Shown here in pieces: positions 8,216-15,514 of a DNA stretch of 38,901 nucleotides. Each line of letters starts with the position of its first letter. Within the stretch, counting starts at the first letter, position 1. The stretch spans positions 1 through 38,901 of the forward strand of contig NZ_CP075588.1 of assembly GCF_019453995.1 (NCBI RefSeq), in the 5' to 3' direction. The notes beneath the pieces were generated by a model, which saw nothing but the letters and a program-made list of their open reading frames with translations, made no database searches and had not been told where the DNA came from. A program made the position numbers and the translations under genes. This stretch comes from Candidatus Rhabdochlamydia oedothoracis. GTDB taxonomy: Bacteria; Chlamydiota; Chlamydiia; Chlamydiales; Rhabdochlamydiaceae.

Positions 8216-8790
8216 TAGATATTAAGCAACGGCCTTGTATTGTAGAAAAAAAGACTCGTTTAGGAGACTGGGAACTAGATACAGTCATAGGGGCAGGACA
8301 TAAAGGCGTAATTGTATCAATGGTAGAAAGAACTTCCAAGCTAACTAAGCTCGCCAAAGTTTCTCATAAAACTGCAGAGGAAGTAAGTCAAGCGTTAATT
8401 GAACAACTTAAACCTATCAAAGATTTTGTACACACATTAACAGCAGACAACGGAAAAGAATTTGCCTATCACCAAATGGTTAGTTTCGAGCTAGAGACAG
8501 ACTTCTACTTTGCAACGCCCTACCATTCTTGGGAAAGAGGCTTAAATGAGCATACAAACGGACTAGTTAGGCAATATTTTCCTAAAACACAAAGCTTTTT
8601 AGATACGACTTCCAAGGATATAGAAAGGGTGGAAACTTTACTAAATAACAGACCTAGAAAGGCTCTCAACTTCGAAACTCCACTAGAAGTGTTTACGAGA
8701 TTATCTACAAACATGCTATGCTCGGGTGCACAATAGATGTTTTTTCAAGTATTTATATGTTCTTTTTTGTGCACTTCAAGGTTGAAAGGG

Positions 8791-8949
8791 CCCAACAAAT
8801 GAAGAAACAATTATGTAGGGGAAGTATTTACCAAACCTGTTTATCCTGCTTCTCTTTTTGCTTGGCATTATAATAGAAAACAAGAAAACCCATAAAGCCT
8901 GTCATAGGCATTATTTGCCTTCGAGACACCTAGTCACACTACCAAACAC
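8791..8949 (+). other. Unassigned sequence between IS30-A and the origin
   Basis: A short frame (8819-8894) reads VFTKPVYPASLFAWHYNRKQ and then stops. It may be the 3' end of the gene whose 5' part is cut at 6323, but the two halves cannot be joined with confidence. No other signal is visible. Confidence 0.3.
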
Positions 8950-9074
8950 TTGAAACAAGCGCAGAAGCTGTTTAAACGCGTAAATTGCACGTTTTTGGAT
9001 TTGTTAACATAAGCTATTTGCTTTTGAGGTATTTATAACCACTCTTTCTCTTTTTTTAGGGTAGGAGCTATTTG

Positions 9075-9095
9075 GTTGCCGTAATAAACGGCAAC
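9075..9095. repeat. Perfect hairpin GTTGCCGT-AATAA-ACGGCAAC
   Basis: Two 8 bp arms surround a five-base loop in the predicted origin, just before the AT-rich block. It has no T tract and so is not a standard terminator. It is missing from the decayed second origin copy. It could be a single-strand initiation or protein-binding structure. Confidence 0.6.
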
Positions 9096-9171
9096 TAAAA
9101 GCCCTTACCCTTCTTATAATACTCTTATAAGAGTCTTATAATATCTACCGCCTGCTTTTTACCTATGAAAG

Positions 9172-9266
9172 TTCTGCATCGTAGTACGGTAATTCTGCAT
9201 CGTAGTACGGTAAATTGGCCTTTTTTCTGCATCGTAGTACGGTAACTCTGCATCGTAGTACGGTTG
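9172..9266 (+). repeat. Four 21 bp iterons
   Basis: The repeats share the core TCTGCATCGTAGTACGG and start at 9172, 9193, 9225 and 9246. Units 1-2 and 3-4 abut head to tail, and the pairs are separated by 11 bp. A 21 bp period with an 11 bp gap keeps all four on the same face of the helix, as expected for cooperative initiator binding. The last two bases vary in unit 4. One lone degenerate copy exists at about 18869-18889. Confidence 0.85.
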
Positions 9267-9333
9267 TAGTTTCCCCTTTTTCTCCGAAATTTGTAATTAA
9301 ATATAAATTATCTGCTGAGTTTGTTTCGAGTGT

Positions 9334-9893
9334 GAACCTATCTTGAATTAAATTTACTGTTTTAAAGATACTTGCCGACTTAAGAAATTCATCCAATATC
9401 CCAGTAGTCCAAACATTAATAGTCCGTTCCAATATATTGCCTTTCTTTCCCAGCGCACTGTAAGACGACGGAAGCATGTCTTTAACCAAGAAATCGTTCT
9501 CTCAACGACCCAACGTTGCTTTTCAAGGTAGCAAATGCCTTTTATCTTATATCCCTTAGTGTTTCTTTTCCGAGCTATCAGAGGAAAAACCTCATGGGAA
9601 AGAACATCGATACGTGTTTGCTCTGAGTCATAACCTTTATCTGCTTCAAGTATGGGTACTTTTCCCTGATTCCATGCTTTTTTAATGAAGGGAATGACTT
9701 TCCTAAGCAGAGGGATCACTTGTTTTTTCTCATCCCCGGATGCTGATGTAAAAGTGATTGCAAGAGGCTTTCCTGATTTTTCTACCAGTAAATGCGATGT
9801 CACGCCTTTACCTTTGTAGCCATAATCAACTTGCTCTCCTCCTCCGCGTCCGCTGGAAAAAAAAACCATCTACAGAGAGTCTCTGGGCATCAA
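9334..9893 (-). mobile_element. Truncated IS5-family element (GAACC ends), copy 1
   Basis: Its left tip, GAACCTATCTTGAATTAAAT, and body match the full copy at 32663-33583, but homology stops at about 9893 and the right third is lost. It sits between the iterons and parA, so any origin-to-parA transcription now crosses IS sequence. Confidence 0.8.
9354..9869 (-). pseudogene. IS5-family transposase, C-terminal part
   Basis: The 171-aa frame carries the catalytic C-terminal half of an IS5 (IS427-like) transposase: YGYKGKGVTSHLLVEKSGKP, the Asp of ILEADKGYDS, then the RKRNTKGYK and RWVVERTISWLKTCFRRL signature with the catalytic Glu. The N-terminal part is missing because the element is truncated at 9893. 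The full copy at 32.7-33.5 kb shows the parent began MSKQGLNEEQF. Confidence 0.85.
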
Positions 9894-9983
9894 TATGGAA
9901 TTCAGACTCAGGTAGGAATTTATTCGGCTAGATCGTTTTTTTCTCTAACAACTTGGGAAAAACCCATAACATCTTGCATATTA

Positions 9984-10030
9984 TATTGCCTTATTGTTAC
10001 TTTTAGGAAAAATAAAGCAATAAGGCAATA
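9984..10030. promoter_or_regulatory. Inverted repeat abutting parA: candidate partition operator/parS
   Basis: TATTGCCTTATTG (9984-9996) and CAATAAGGCAATA (10018-10030) are perfect 13 bp inverted arms 21 bp apart, and the right arm ends at the base before the parA ATG. Such sites typically bind a partition repressor or centromere-binding protein. The related motif GCAATAAA recurs through and after the parA operon. A displaced copy of the right arm plus the parA 5' end lies at 26731. Confidence 0.55.
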
Positions 10031-10777
10031 ATGAGAAAAATCTGCATAGCCCTTTCTAAGGGAGGAGTTGCTAAAAGCTCAACAGCTGTTTCTGTCTCTC
10101 ATGGGATTGCTTTATCTGGGAAAAAAGTGCTTTTAATTGACACAGATGATCAAGGGCAAGATGCATTTTTGCTAGGAGTAAAACCAAAGTACGGTTTAGC
10201 AGATGTACTTAATGAACGAGTTAGTGTCGAACAAGCCCTGTTCCAAGCAAGAGAGGGACTTTGGGTTTTATCTGGCGGCAGAGGGTTATCCGGTGTAAAG
10301 CGTGCGATAGGCCGGAAAGATTTTAGCTCTGAACAAGCGCTTTCCGAATCCCTTTATTCTATCGAAGGAAGGTTTGACTTTGTGATCGTTGACACCTCTC
10401 CAAGTTGGGATACGCTTACAATCAATGCTTTGTTCTACTGCTTGGAAGTCCTTACCCCTGTTAGCTTAGAGGTGCTTACTCTTAACAGTTTGGTCGAATT
10501 CGCAGAAAGATTAAAAAGCGTTCAAAAGTTCAACAAAAAACTGCAACATACTTACTTACTGCCTACTTTCTGGGATCGTCGTGTGAAGAAGTCTTCCGAG
10601 GTTTTAGAGCAACTGAAAAAATACTATTCCGAACAAATCTGCGAGCCGGTTAAATATTCAGTGCGGATATCAGAGGCAGCTGGTTTTGGTAAAACAATTT
10701 ACGAATACGCCCCTTCCTCTTCAGGAGCAAAGGACTATCAAAAAACAGTAGAAAGGATACTCAACTATGGGCGATAG
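10031..10777 (+). CDS. ParA-type partition ATPase (pGP5-D-like)
   Basis: This 248-aa protein has the deviant Walker motif KGGVAKSS at 10-17 (KGGVGKST in most ParAs), then LLIDTDDQGQDA (Walker A' with its Asp), Walker B FVIVDTSPS near 117-124, and the usual ParA/Soj C-terminal fold. It would form ATP-dependent patterns on the nucleoid to segregate the plasmid. Length and order match chlamydial pGP5-D. Its last 11 bp overlap the next gene, so the two are co-translated. The replacement of the usual Walker Gly by Ala at residue 14 is unusual. Translation starts right after the inverted repeat, with AAGG as the ribosome site. Confidence 0.9.
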   Translation: MRKICIALSKGGVAKSSTAVSVSHGIALSGKKVLLIDTDDQGQDAFLLGVKPKYGLADVLNERVSVEQALFQAREGLWVLSGGRGLSGVKRAIGRKDFSSEQALSESLYSIEGRFDFVIVDTSPSWDTLTINALFYCLEVLTPVSLEVLTLNSLVEFAERLKSVQKFNKKLQHTYLLPTFWDRRVKKSSEVLEQLKKYYSEQICEPVKYSVRISEAAGFGKTIYEYAPSSSGAKDYQKTVERILNYGR

Positions 10778-11174
10778 ACTAGAAACTCCCGATATCATGA
10801 GCTCTCTCATGTCTGAACCTAATAAGCAAGAAAGCAATAAAATAATAAAACAAGAAAAACCATCAAAAAATAAAGCAATAAAAACATCTAGCAATAAAGC
10901 TGTTTTAAAACAAATGTTATTTGCTGGAATAGATAAAGACACAGCTATTTTAGAAGAACCTAAAGAAAAGGCTACTTTTAACCTGTCGGTTAGAACACTT
11001 CGGGATTTAGAAGATAAATGGATGGAAATTAGACGCCTTTCTGGAAGCAAACAAATTTCTAAAACTCTCATTGTCGAAAAAGCCATAGAAATGGCTTTAG
11101 CTGAATTTGACCTGAAAAAACAAATAGGCAAGTTTTATTGCAAGCTGGTTGGCAATAAAACCAACTTCTCTTAA
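10767..11174 (+). CDS. Putative partition partner / centromere-binding protein (pGP6-D position)
   Basis: This 135-aa basic protein overlaps parA by 11 bp. Residues 1-55 are Lys/Ser-rich and probably disordered, like the N-terminal arginine-finger tails of ParG/ParB-type partners. Residues 68-115 form a strand followed by two helices (TFNLSVRTLRDLEDKWMEIRR, then SKTLIVEKAIEMAL), which fits a ribbon-helix-helix DNA-binding fold. The likely role is binding the parA-proximal repeats and stimulating ParA. Chlamydial plasmids carry pGP6-D at the same place; sequence homology to it is not proven here. Confidence 0.65.
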   Translation: MGDRLETPDIMSSLMSEPNKQESNKIIKQEKPSKNKAIKTSSNKAVLKQMLFAGIDKDTAILEEPKEKATFNLSVRTLRDLEDKWMEIRRLSGSKQISKTLIVEKAIEMALAEFDLKKQIGKFYCKLVGNKTNFS

Positions 11175-11304
11175 TTCCAGTTGATATCAACAGAAGAGAT
11201 CTTTTCTTATTAGAAAACAATATAGCAATAAAACTTGATGGGCTTAAATTTTTTTTACAGTAAATAAGATTTAAAGAAGATGTTGTCTTTTGTATAAAAT
11301 TGAC

Positions 11305-11556
11305 AATCGTCTGCCATCAGGCCCTCAAAGGAAAGTTAGTCCAGGAATAGCAGCGGTGGCTATGATCATCAATGGTCTGGGCTTTACGAATAGAACATTG
11401 TATTTAGCTCATCAATTTTTTGCATCCAAGCCAATAGATAAGGCTCCCAGGAGTTGACCTTAAGGCCAAAGACAGTACCGATCATGCGCTAGGCTGTGCT
11501 CTCGATAATATTGCAGAAAAAAGTCATTTCTATGGGCTAATTCCAAAAAAGTGCCC
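11305..11556 (+). pseudogene. IS1634-type transposase N-terminal remnant
   Basis: Two overlapping frames read PGIAAVAMIINGLGFTNRTL and GVDLKAKDSTDHALGCALDN, which resemble the DUF4277/IS1634 transposase N terminus (NGLGF and the ALD box). One frameshift separates them near 11450, and no catalytic domain remains. The rest of the 11175-11628 gap shows only a short MITE-like stretch near 11278. Confidence 0.5.
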
Positions 11557-11628
11557 TAGGGGGGTGGGAATGTAGGCCCTTAAATGCCGGTTCTTTTTTT
11601 GAGCTATTTATAATAATAAATATTTTAT

Positions 11629-11658
11629 TTGACAAAGGAGCGAATAGGAAACTAGTAT
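11629..11658 (+). promoter_or_regulatory. Promoter of HTH gene 1 (possibly leaderless)
   Basis: TTGACA at 11629-11634 and TAGTAT at 11653-11658 are spaced 18 bp. The expected start of transcription lies only a few bases before the ATG at 11669, with no room for a Shine-Dalgarno site. The identical arrangement precedes the paralogue at 21596. Confidence 0.55.
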
Positions 11659-11668
11659 ATAGATACTT

Positions 11669-11881
11669 ATGAATAGTCACCACTTAGACATATCTAGAAA
11701 AGTTGTTACTTTACCTGAAGCTGCTATTATGCTAGGCATGAGTCCTTTAACAATTAGACGCGCTATTAAAAGTGGGAAGATTAAAGCTGTGCAAATCAGC
11801 CCTAAAGGAAGATATCGCATCTTAATTGAAGAATTAAATGGATTCATTCAGAGAAATTCTCAAATGACTGCTGTGGGATAG
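11669..11881 (+). CDS. Excisionase/MerR-type HTH DNA-binding protein, copy 1
   Basis: This 70-aa protein has the small winged-helix layout of excisionase-family HTH_17 domains: VTLPEAAIMLGMSPLTIRRA as helix-turn-helix, a KSGKIKAVQISPKGRYRIL wing, then a short C-terminal helix. It probably regulates a promoter or directs a recombinase. A near-identical copy lies inverted at 21384-21596, with about seven substitutions and the same upstream promoter. No partner gene lies beside this copy. A repeat-containing hairpin follows the stop. Confidence 0.8.
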   Translation: MNSHHLDISRKVVTLPEAAIMLGMSPLTIRRAIKSGKIKAVQISPKGRYRILIEELNGFIQRNSQMTAVG

Positions 11882-11897
11882 AAAATTTAAAACAACA

Positions 11898-11925
11898 AAG
11901 CAATAAAGTGTGTTTTATTGTTTTA
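11898..11925 (+). terminator. Hairpin after HTH gene 1
   Basis: CAATAAAG and the inverted TTTTATTG flank a TGTG loop shortly after the stop, followed by TTTTAAG. It uses the GCAATAAA motif that also occurs in the hairpin after the second HTH copy. It may be a weak terminator, a partition-protein site, or both. Confidence 0.4.
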
Positions 11926-12016
11926 AGAAATTAATCTATTGATTTAGAGCAGCAATCGAAAATCTTTTAACCAGATAATGAGACAAGAATCCACTTTTAA
12001 AACCAACTATGATTTC

Positions 12017-12165
12017 TTAAAAATCTCTTTTTGAAAAATCATCTGCTAGTAAATCAGGATCTGTTTTTTCTAAACCTTCATGGATCATTTTCCCTTGTTC
12101 ATTTAACACACAGATAAAAGTTCTTTTCATTGATACATCTCGTTCCAATATAACAATTCATGGGT
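12017..12165 (-). pseudogene. IS110-family transposase N-terminal remnant
   Basis: The minus strand reads MKRTFICVLNEQGKMIHEGL and then KTDPDLLADDF, the start of the IS110 DEDD domain (compare the usual VLNEQGK and TDP steps). The initial YIG and the DVS box before it are in another frame, and the frame stops after 37 codons. Only this tip survives. Confidence 0.5.
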
Positions 12166-12467
12166 TGCTCCTAATTTTTTTTGCTCTTTTTCCGTTTAAG
12201 GAGTAACCCCTTCTTTGTGTGCAATTATGGCATGTCTATTGATCATTCAAAACTCGATAATTTATCTACTTCTAGTACAGGCACTTCAAATTCATCATTT
12301 TTAGCAACAATCCCTGCATGCAAGCTCTCCGGTAAAGACCGAAGAGTCTTCTTCCTACATCTTAGTAGCTATTGCAATTCCTCGTAAATTTTTGGAGAGG
12401 TTTGATGATATTTCTTGCGAAACACGTTTCAAAAAAAAGAGATTTCTCTCAATACAGGTAACGAGAC
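12166..12467. other. Non-coding stretch with no recognisable gene
   Basis: An open frame from 12181 on the plus strand has no ribosome site, family or codon pattern to support it. I see no structured signal here. Confidence 0.4.
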
Positions 12468-12509
12468 ATTATGAATAAGCTTGCATAAGTTGCGTCAATG
12501 GTCAATACG
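12468..12509 (+). repeat. 42 bp repeat, inverted copy at 26877-26918
   Basis: The 42 bases starting ATTATGAATAAGCTTGCATA are a perfect reverse complement of 26877-26918. They lie directly against a truncated MITE end. The unit may be an IS tip or a recombination scar. Confidence 0.7.
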
Positions 12510-12510
12510 G

Positions 12511-12580
12511 TATACTAGTTTGATTTAAAATTAAGAATTGCATAATTAGGTTTTTTTGAAAAGATTTTAAACAAGCTCTA
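12511..12580. mobile_element. Truncated MITE joined to an IS5-type end
   Basis: The left MITE end TATACTAGTTTGATTTAAAA is cut off after about 45 bp by an IS5-type terminus (AAGATTTTAAACAAGCTCTA) that reaches the stop codon of the next gene. Only fragments of both elements remain. Confidence 0.65.
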
Positions 12581-13432
12581 AGGAGATGGTTCGATTAATA
12601 ACCAAGACACAACGGAAGTATCCCCGATTGCTGAAGAAGAAATAGTGAAACTCACACCAGCTGTTCTTGCGATTACAGACAAAATACCAGGTCCTCCACT
12701 GGGTATATTACTGCAAAGAAAAATCTCGGTATTTGCAGTAACGGTATTATTGAATACCGTTACAACAGATGGGGATAATAAAATAGAAACTAATGTAGCT
12801 CTTCCCATCCGAGCGTTCGTTCCTTCTTTAATCAATAACCCCGAACCCTCATTAGAAATAGCGACGCCTGAAGTTGATGCAGCTGTATTTATTACCTGAG
12901 CAATCGTGCTGGTTTTCGTGGTTCCACTTCTTGTGGCTTGAAAAGATATGGATGCGCCATTGTCCGTATCTGACCAGTCTTCAGTGGTGACAAAAAGGAC
13001 TGCAGCTTTAGATGTTGTTGTAAATCCTTTACCCGTGTATCCATTTCCTCCAATGAAGCCCAAAGTGCTTCTAGTTAGGTTAGCCGTAGGAGTTGAAGCT
13101 GTTCCTCTGGCTGAGCGCAAGATCAGTGAGGTACCATTGCTTCCTACTGATCCTACGTAAGATGTGAAGTATATATTGCACTCGGTATTTGCAGTTGGCA
13201 TCACAAATTCAGCAGTAGAATTGCTTAAGGTTTGATTTGCAGTTCCCAATCCTAAAAAGCCGCCAATTGTTACACCGTTTGTAGGGGCCGCTATTCCTGC
13301 AAAGATTCCAAAAGCGGCTGATCCATTACAATCTAGGGTATTAGTGCCTAGGAAATTGTTGCTGTTTCCAAGGGTTAGGGATTGTATATTAGAAGAGGCT
13401 GGTAGATTTAATGCGTTTGCTATTTTTCCCAT
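12578..13432 (-). CDS. Phage-tail-fibre-like protein, class A (284 aa)
   Basis: This is one of four paralogues that start with a KIANALN-like motif, then LGNSNNFLGTNTLDCNGSAA, and end in a beta domain with ARMGRATLVS, VTANTEIFL and a final WLLIEPSP. Phage tail-fibre and structural proteins use the same C-terminal pattern (TANTRIFLT, ARTPGVSFTI, VAWLLIEP). It is Thr/Ser/Asn/Gly-rich with no signal peptide or membrane segment, so secretion would need a leaderless route. The start was set at MGKIANA because all paralogues start there; upstream frame is not conserved. Predicted role: trimeric fibre or adhesin. This is inference from pattern. Confidence 0.75.
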   Translation of the reverse strand: MGKIANALNLPASSNIQSLTLGNSNNFLGTNTLDCNGSAAFGIFAGIAAPTNGVTIGGFLGLGTANQTLSNSTAEFVMPTANTECNIYFTSYVGSVGSNGTSLILRSARGTASTPTANLTRSTLGFIGGNGYTGKGFTTTSKAAVLFVTTEDWSDTDNGASISFQATRSGTTKTSTIAQVINTAASTSGVAISNEGSGLLIKEGTNARMGRATLVSILLSPSVVTVFNNTVTANTEIFLCSNIPSGGPGILSVIARTAGVSFTISSSAIGDTSVVSWLLIEPSP

Positions 13433-13544
13433 TTGAGTGTTTATGTTACTTATTATAAATTTTTCTTGGAAAACCCCTCTGCTCGCAAGAGGCTCTTTAA
13501 AAATTTTTCTTGCTTGCAATAGAATGCAGATTACTTTCTAATGA

Positions 13545-13964
13545 TTACCCAAAGATCAAGTGATCTTGAGCTGCTTTTGCTTCTAACGCCTTTAGTCTCT
13601 TCTTACATGTTTCTAGATCATGCCTTAGCCATATCGATCTGACCCCTCCAGGAGAAACAAGAATTCCCTTCTTTTTCATCTCATTGGAAACTCGGAGCTG
13701 TCCATATGCAGGTTTTTCTATAGCAAATGCAACTACGCTAGTTTCTATTTTTTCTTCCACTCTATTTTTAGGGCAGGGTTTCCTTCTAGAGATTTCTTGT
13801 AATGCGGCTTCTCCGCCTTTTTCATAAAGCTCTTTGTATGTATAAAAGCTTTCTCTTGAATATCCCATGTGCTTACATGCTTGAGATACATTTCCTAGCG
13901 TTTTTGCTAATTTTAAAAGACCTAGTTTATTTTTTATCACTTTTCTCTCTATTGCTATATTCAT
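13545..13964 (-). pseudogene. IS481-family transposase, N-terminal fragment
   Basis: The 139-aa frame has the family's HTH start ([20 protein letters not shown], then [18 protein letters not shown]) and ends early at DHLIFG, before the DDE domain. Full IS481 transposases exceed 300 aa. It lies between two tail-fibre-like genes. A perfect stem-loop (GTAGTTGC-TTAT-GCAACTAC, 13979-13998) lies just upstream of its start. A shorter fragment of the same family lies at 23604-23724. Confidence 0.8.
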
Positions 13965-14051
13965 AAATTACCACTTTGGTAGTTGCTTATGCAACTACGG
14001 CATCACGCCGCAGTTGCCTAAATTGTCAAATTAAGTCTTGTCTATTACAAG

Positions 14052-14897
14052 TTATACAACCATAATGTTTCCAACACTAGTTATGATATTCCATATGGTG
14101 CTGGTTCCGGCTACTACACAAACCGCACAAATGGAATCTAGCTGGCTTGTTGCAGTAAGAGACCCTACTAATCCTGCTGTTGTACTTTTAGATCCAAAAT
14201 ATATCTGCTGAGAATCATTTTGTTTAATCTGCCAACCTGCTGTACCTGCGTGTCCATTTCCTGTTATGTAAAACATATCCCCTATGTTTGCTGTATCAGG
14301 TAAGGTAAAGACAACCTGTGCTACGTTATTTGCAATATAGCCTATATTGGGAGCAATCGTCTTTTTTGTTTCTGAGACGTTTACCCAGGTAAGCCCTGCC
14401 CCTGCAGAAACTGTTAAAGTGACCGTTCCCCCCAAAGAAACAGGGCTGCCGGTTACAGTAACGCCGTTTCCTGTAATTGTAATAGGGGGTGCTGTTAAGG
14501 TAAGTGAGTTGGCTCCTGGGGTTTGTGTCAATCCCCCTAATAAGGTAAGTGTTGTAAAAGCAGGTGCTTCACCTGTTGCTCCAATTAGCAACTGGCCATT
14601 TGTCCCAGCAGGTACAGATGTAGTTGGATTGGTACCATTCCCAAGAAGAAGTCCGTTTTCAGTTAAAGTAGTGTTGCCCGTGCCTCCATTTTCTACGGCT
14701 AAGGGAACGCCACCTAAATTATTTATATTGATATTTGCCGTGTTAACTTCAAAGTTAGGTGCAGCTGAAACGCCATTGGGATTGGTAATGGTAACAGTGT
14801 TTCCTGTGGAGGTAAGTGTGCGACCAAAAAAGGTTCCTGTTCCATTATAGGCAACAATTCCTAACTGACTTAAATTTATGGCATTATTTGTTGGCAT
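14052..14897 (-). CDS. Phage-tail-fibre-like protein, class B with GGTG collar (281 aa)
   Basis: Residues 1-75 contain short beta repeats. The central NGGTGNTTLTENGLLLGNGT and AGTNGQLLIGATGEAPAF segments are the classic collar repeat of phage tail fibres and related surface fibres. The C-terminal ~110 residues (from WVNVSETKK to GNIMVV) form a beta-rich tip shared with the proteins at 36790, 37711 and 38237. There is no signal peptide. It lies upstream of a class A gene, repeating the B-then-A order of the right-hand cluster, which suggests segmental duplication. Predicted role: trimeric surface or secreted fibre. Confidence 0.75.
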   Translation of the reverse strand: MPTNNAINLSQLGIVAYNGTGTFFGRTLTSTGNTVTITNPNGVSAAPNFEVNTANININNLGGVPLAVENGGTGNTTLTENGLLLGNGTNPTTSVPAGTNGQLLIGATGEAPAFTTLTLLGGLTQTPGANSLTLTAPPITITGNGVTVTGSPVSLGGTVTLTVSAGAGLTWVNVSETKKTIAPNIGYIANNVAQVVFTLPDTANIGDMFYITGNGHAGTAGWQIKQNDSQQIYFGSKSTTAGLVGSLTATSQLDSICAVCVVAGTSTIWNIITSVGNIMVV

Positions 14898-15460
14898 GAG
14901 CTTACTTTTGTTATATGTTTTTTTATGTAATTTTAAATGCGTTTACACATCTAATTTTCGATTAATGTTTTGAGATAAATTCTTGATTTAACAAAAAAGT
15001 CTGTGTTTCTAATATTTTATTTGTAAACAATTCATCTTCCTACGAGTAGATACTACTTTTATCCGTAACCACTAGCCGCCTCTTTGGAAGAGCTACTTAA
15101 CTTTTTTATTTTTATTTGAGGAGGATACTTGGATAGTATGATGGATTCAAAAAAATTATATCTATAATAATTTATGGAAATAGGTAAATCTTTGAAAATT
15201 TAAAAGAAGTATCCAATAAATGTTGAATACTTCTTAAAAGAATGCCTATAAAAGATAAGTTTTTAATAATTATTTTATATAATAAGTATATTTGAACTTT
15301 AAGGGCTTACTAATAGAATTCTTGTCTAAGAGCCTGTTTAAAATCTTTTCAAAAGTAGAGCAATAAAAGCAAGAACCAGCATAACAAATTGCTTATGAAG
15401 GATCTTATGTTGATTTTTAAAGATAGGATTTTATAAAAAAAAAGTGTTTTTTATTATTGG
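14898..15460. other. Non-coding stretch with an IS5-type end
   Basis: Most of this 560 bp region shows no gene. At 15330-15375 lies a lone IS5-type end (GAGCCTGTTTAAAATCTTTT) with, on the minus strand, the last residues of a transposase (VMLVLAFIALLLKRF), so a further IS5 copy has decayed here. Confidence 0.5.
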
Positions 15461-15514
15461 CCCTTTCAACCTTGAAGTGCACAAAAAAGAACATATAAAT
15501 ACTTGAAAAAACAT

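Larger units (their letters stand above)
6391..8736 (+). pseudogene. IS30-family transposase, copy A, split into three parts
   Basis: The pieces are 6391-6645 (N-terminal HTH, YDQRCQIYILKARGDTSSSI), 6867-7109 (second HTH region, WSPIQISGWLKRHG) and 8216-8736 (DDE catalytic core). Core residues visible are the first Asp in LGDWELDTVIG, the second in LTADNGKEFA and the Glu of WERGLNEHTNGLVR, matching IS30 integrases. The first break is the 221 bp IS5-derived element, the second the IS630 at a TA. The product cannot be made intact. Copy B differs only by lacking the second break. Confidence 0.85.
6323..8790 (+). mobile_element. IS30-family element, copy A (nested insertions)
   Basis: Imperfect inverted ends CTTTTCAAGTTTGAAGTGCAC (left) and CCCTTTCAACCTTGAAGTG (right, reverse complement) bound about 1.14 kb of IS30 sequence once the insertions are removed. 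The same element occurs inverted at 15461-16819. Copy A carries two guests: a 221 bp IS5-derived element also present in copy B, and a full IS630 unique to copy A. The order of events is therefore IS30, then the 221 bp insertion, duplication, then IS630. Confidence 0.85.
8950..9333. other. Predicted plasmid replication origin
   Basis: In order, this segment holds a region conserved with 18713-18934, a perfect hairpin (9075-9095), an AT-rich block with three CTTATAA repeats (about 9112-9143) and four 21 bp iterons (9172-9266). Iterons beside an AT-rich unwinding region are the classical layout of iteron plasmid origins, and chlamydial plasmids have four ~22 bp tandem repeats at theirs. The position just upstream of the parA operon supports the call. 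Which protein binds the iterons is unknown. Confidence 0.7.

Noticed and set aside
9172-9266. Regular short repeats as a CRISPR array
   Set aside because: Units abut without unique spacers, are 21 bp long and lie by the partition operon; no cas genes are present. Iterons explain them better.
12181-12387. Plus-strand 68-aa frame
   Set aside because: No ribosome site, family, or conserved context; the flank is an IS110 remnant.
12600-13160. Plus-strand open frames opposite fibre genes (also at 14347, 35056, 35590, 36034)
   Set aside because: They are antisense shadows: low-complexity Val/Pro-rich translations without ribosome sites, while the minus strand encodes conserved paralogues.
8791-15460. 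Functional composite transposon between the IS30 copies
   Set aside because: Both transposases are interrupted and no target duplication spans the whole segment.
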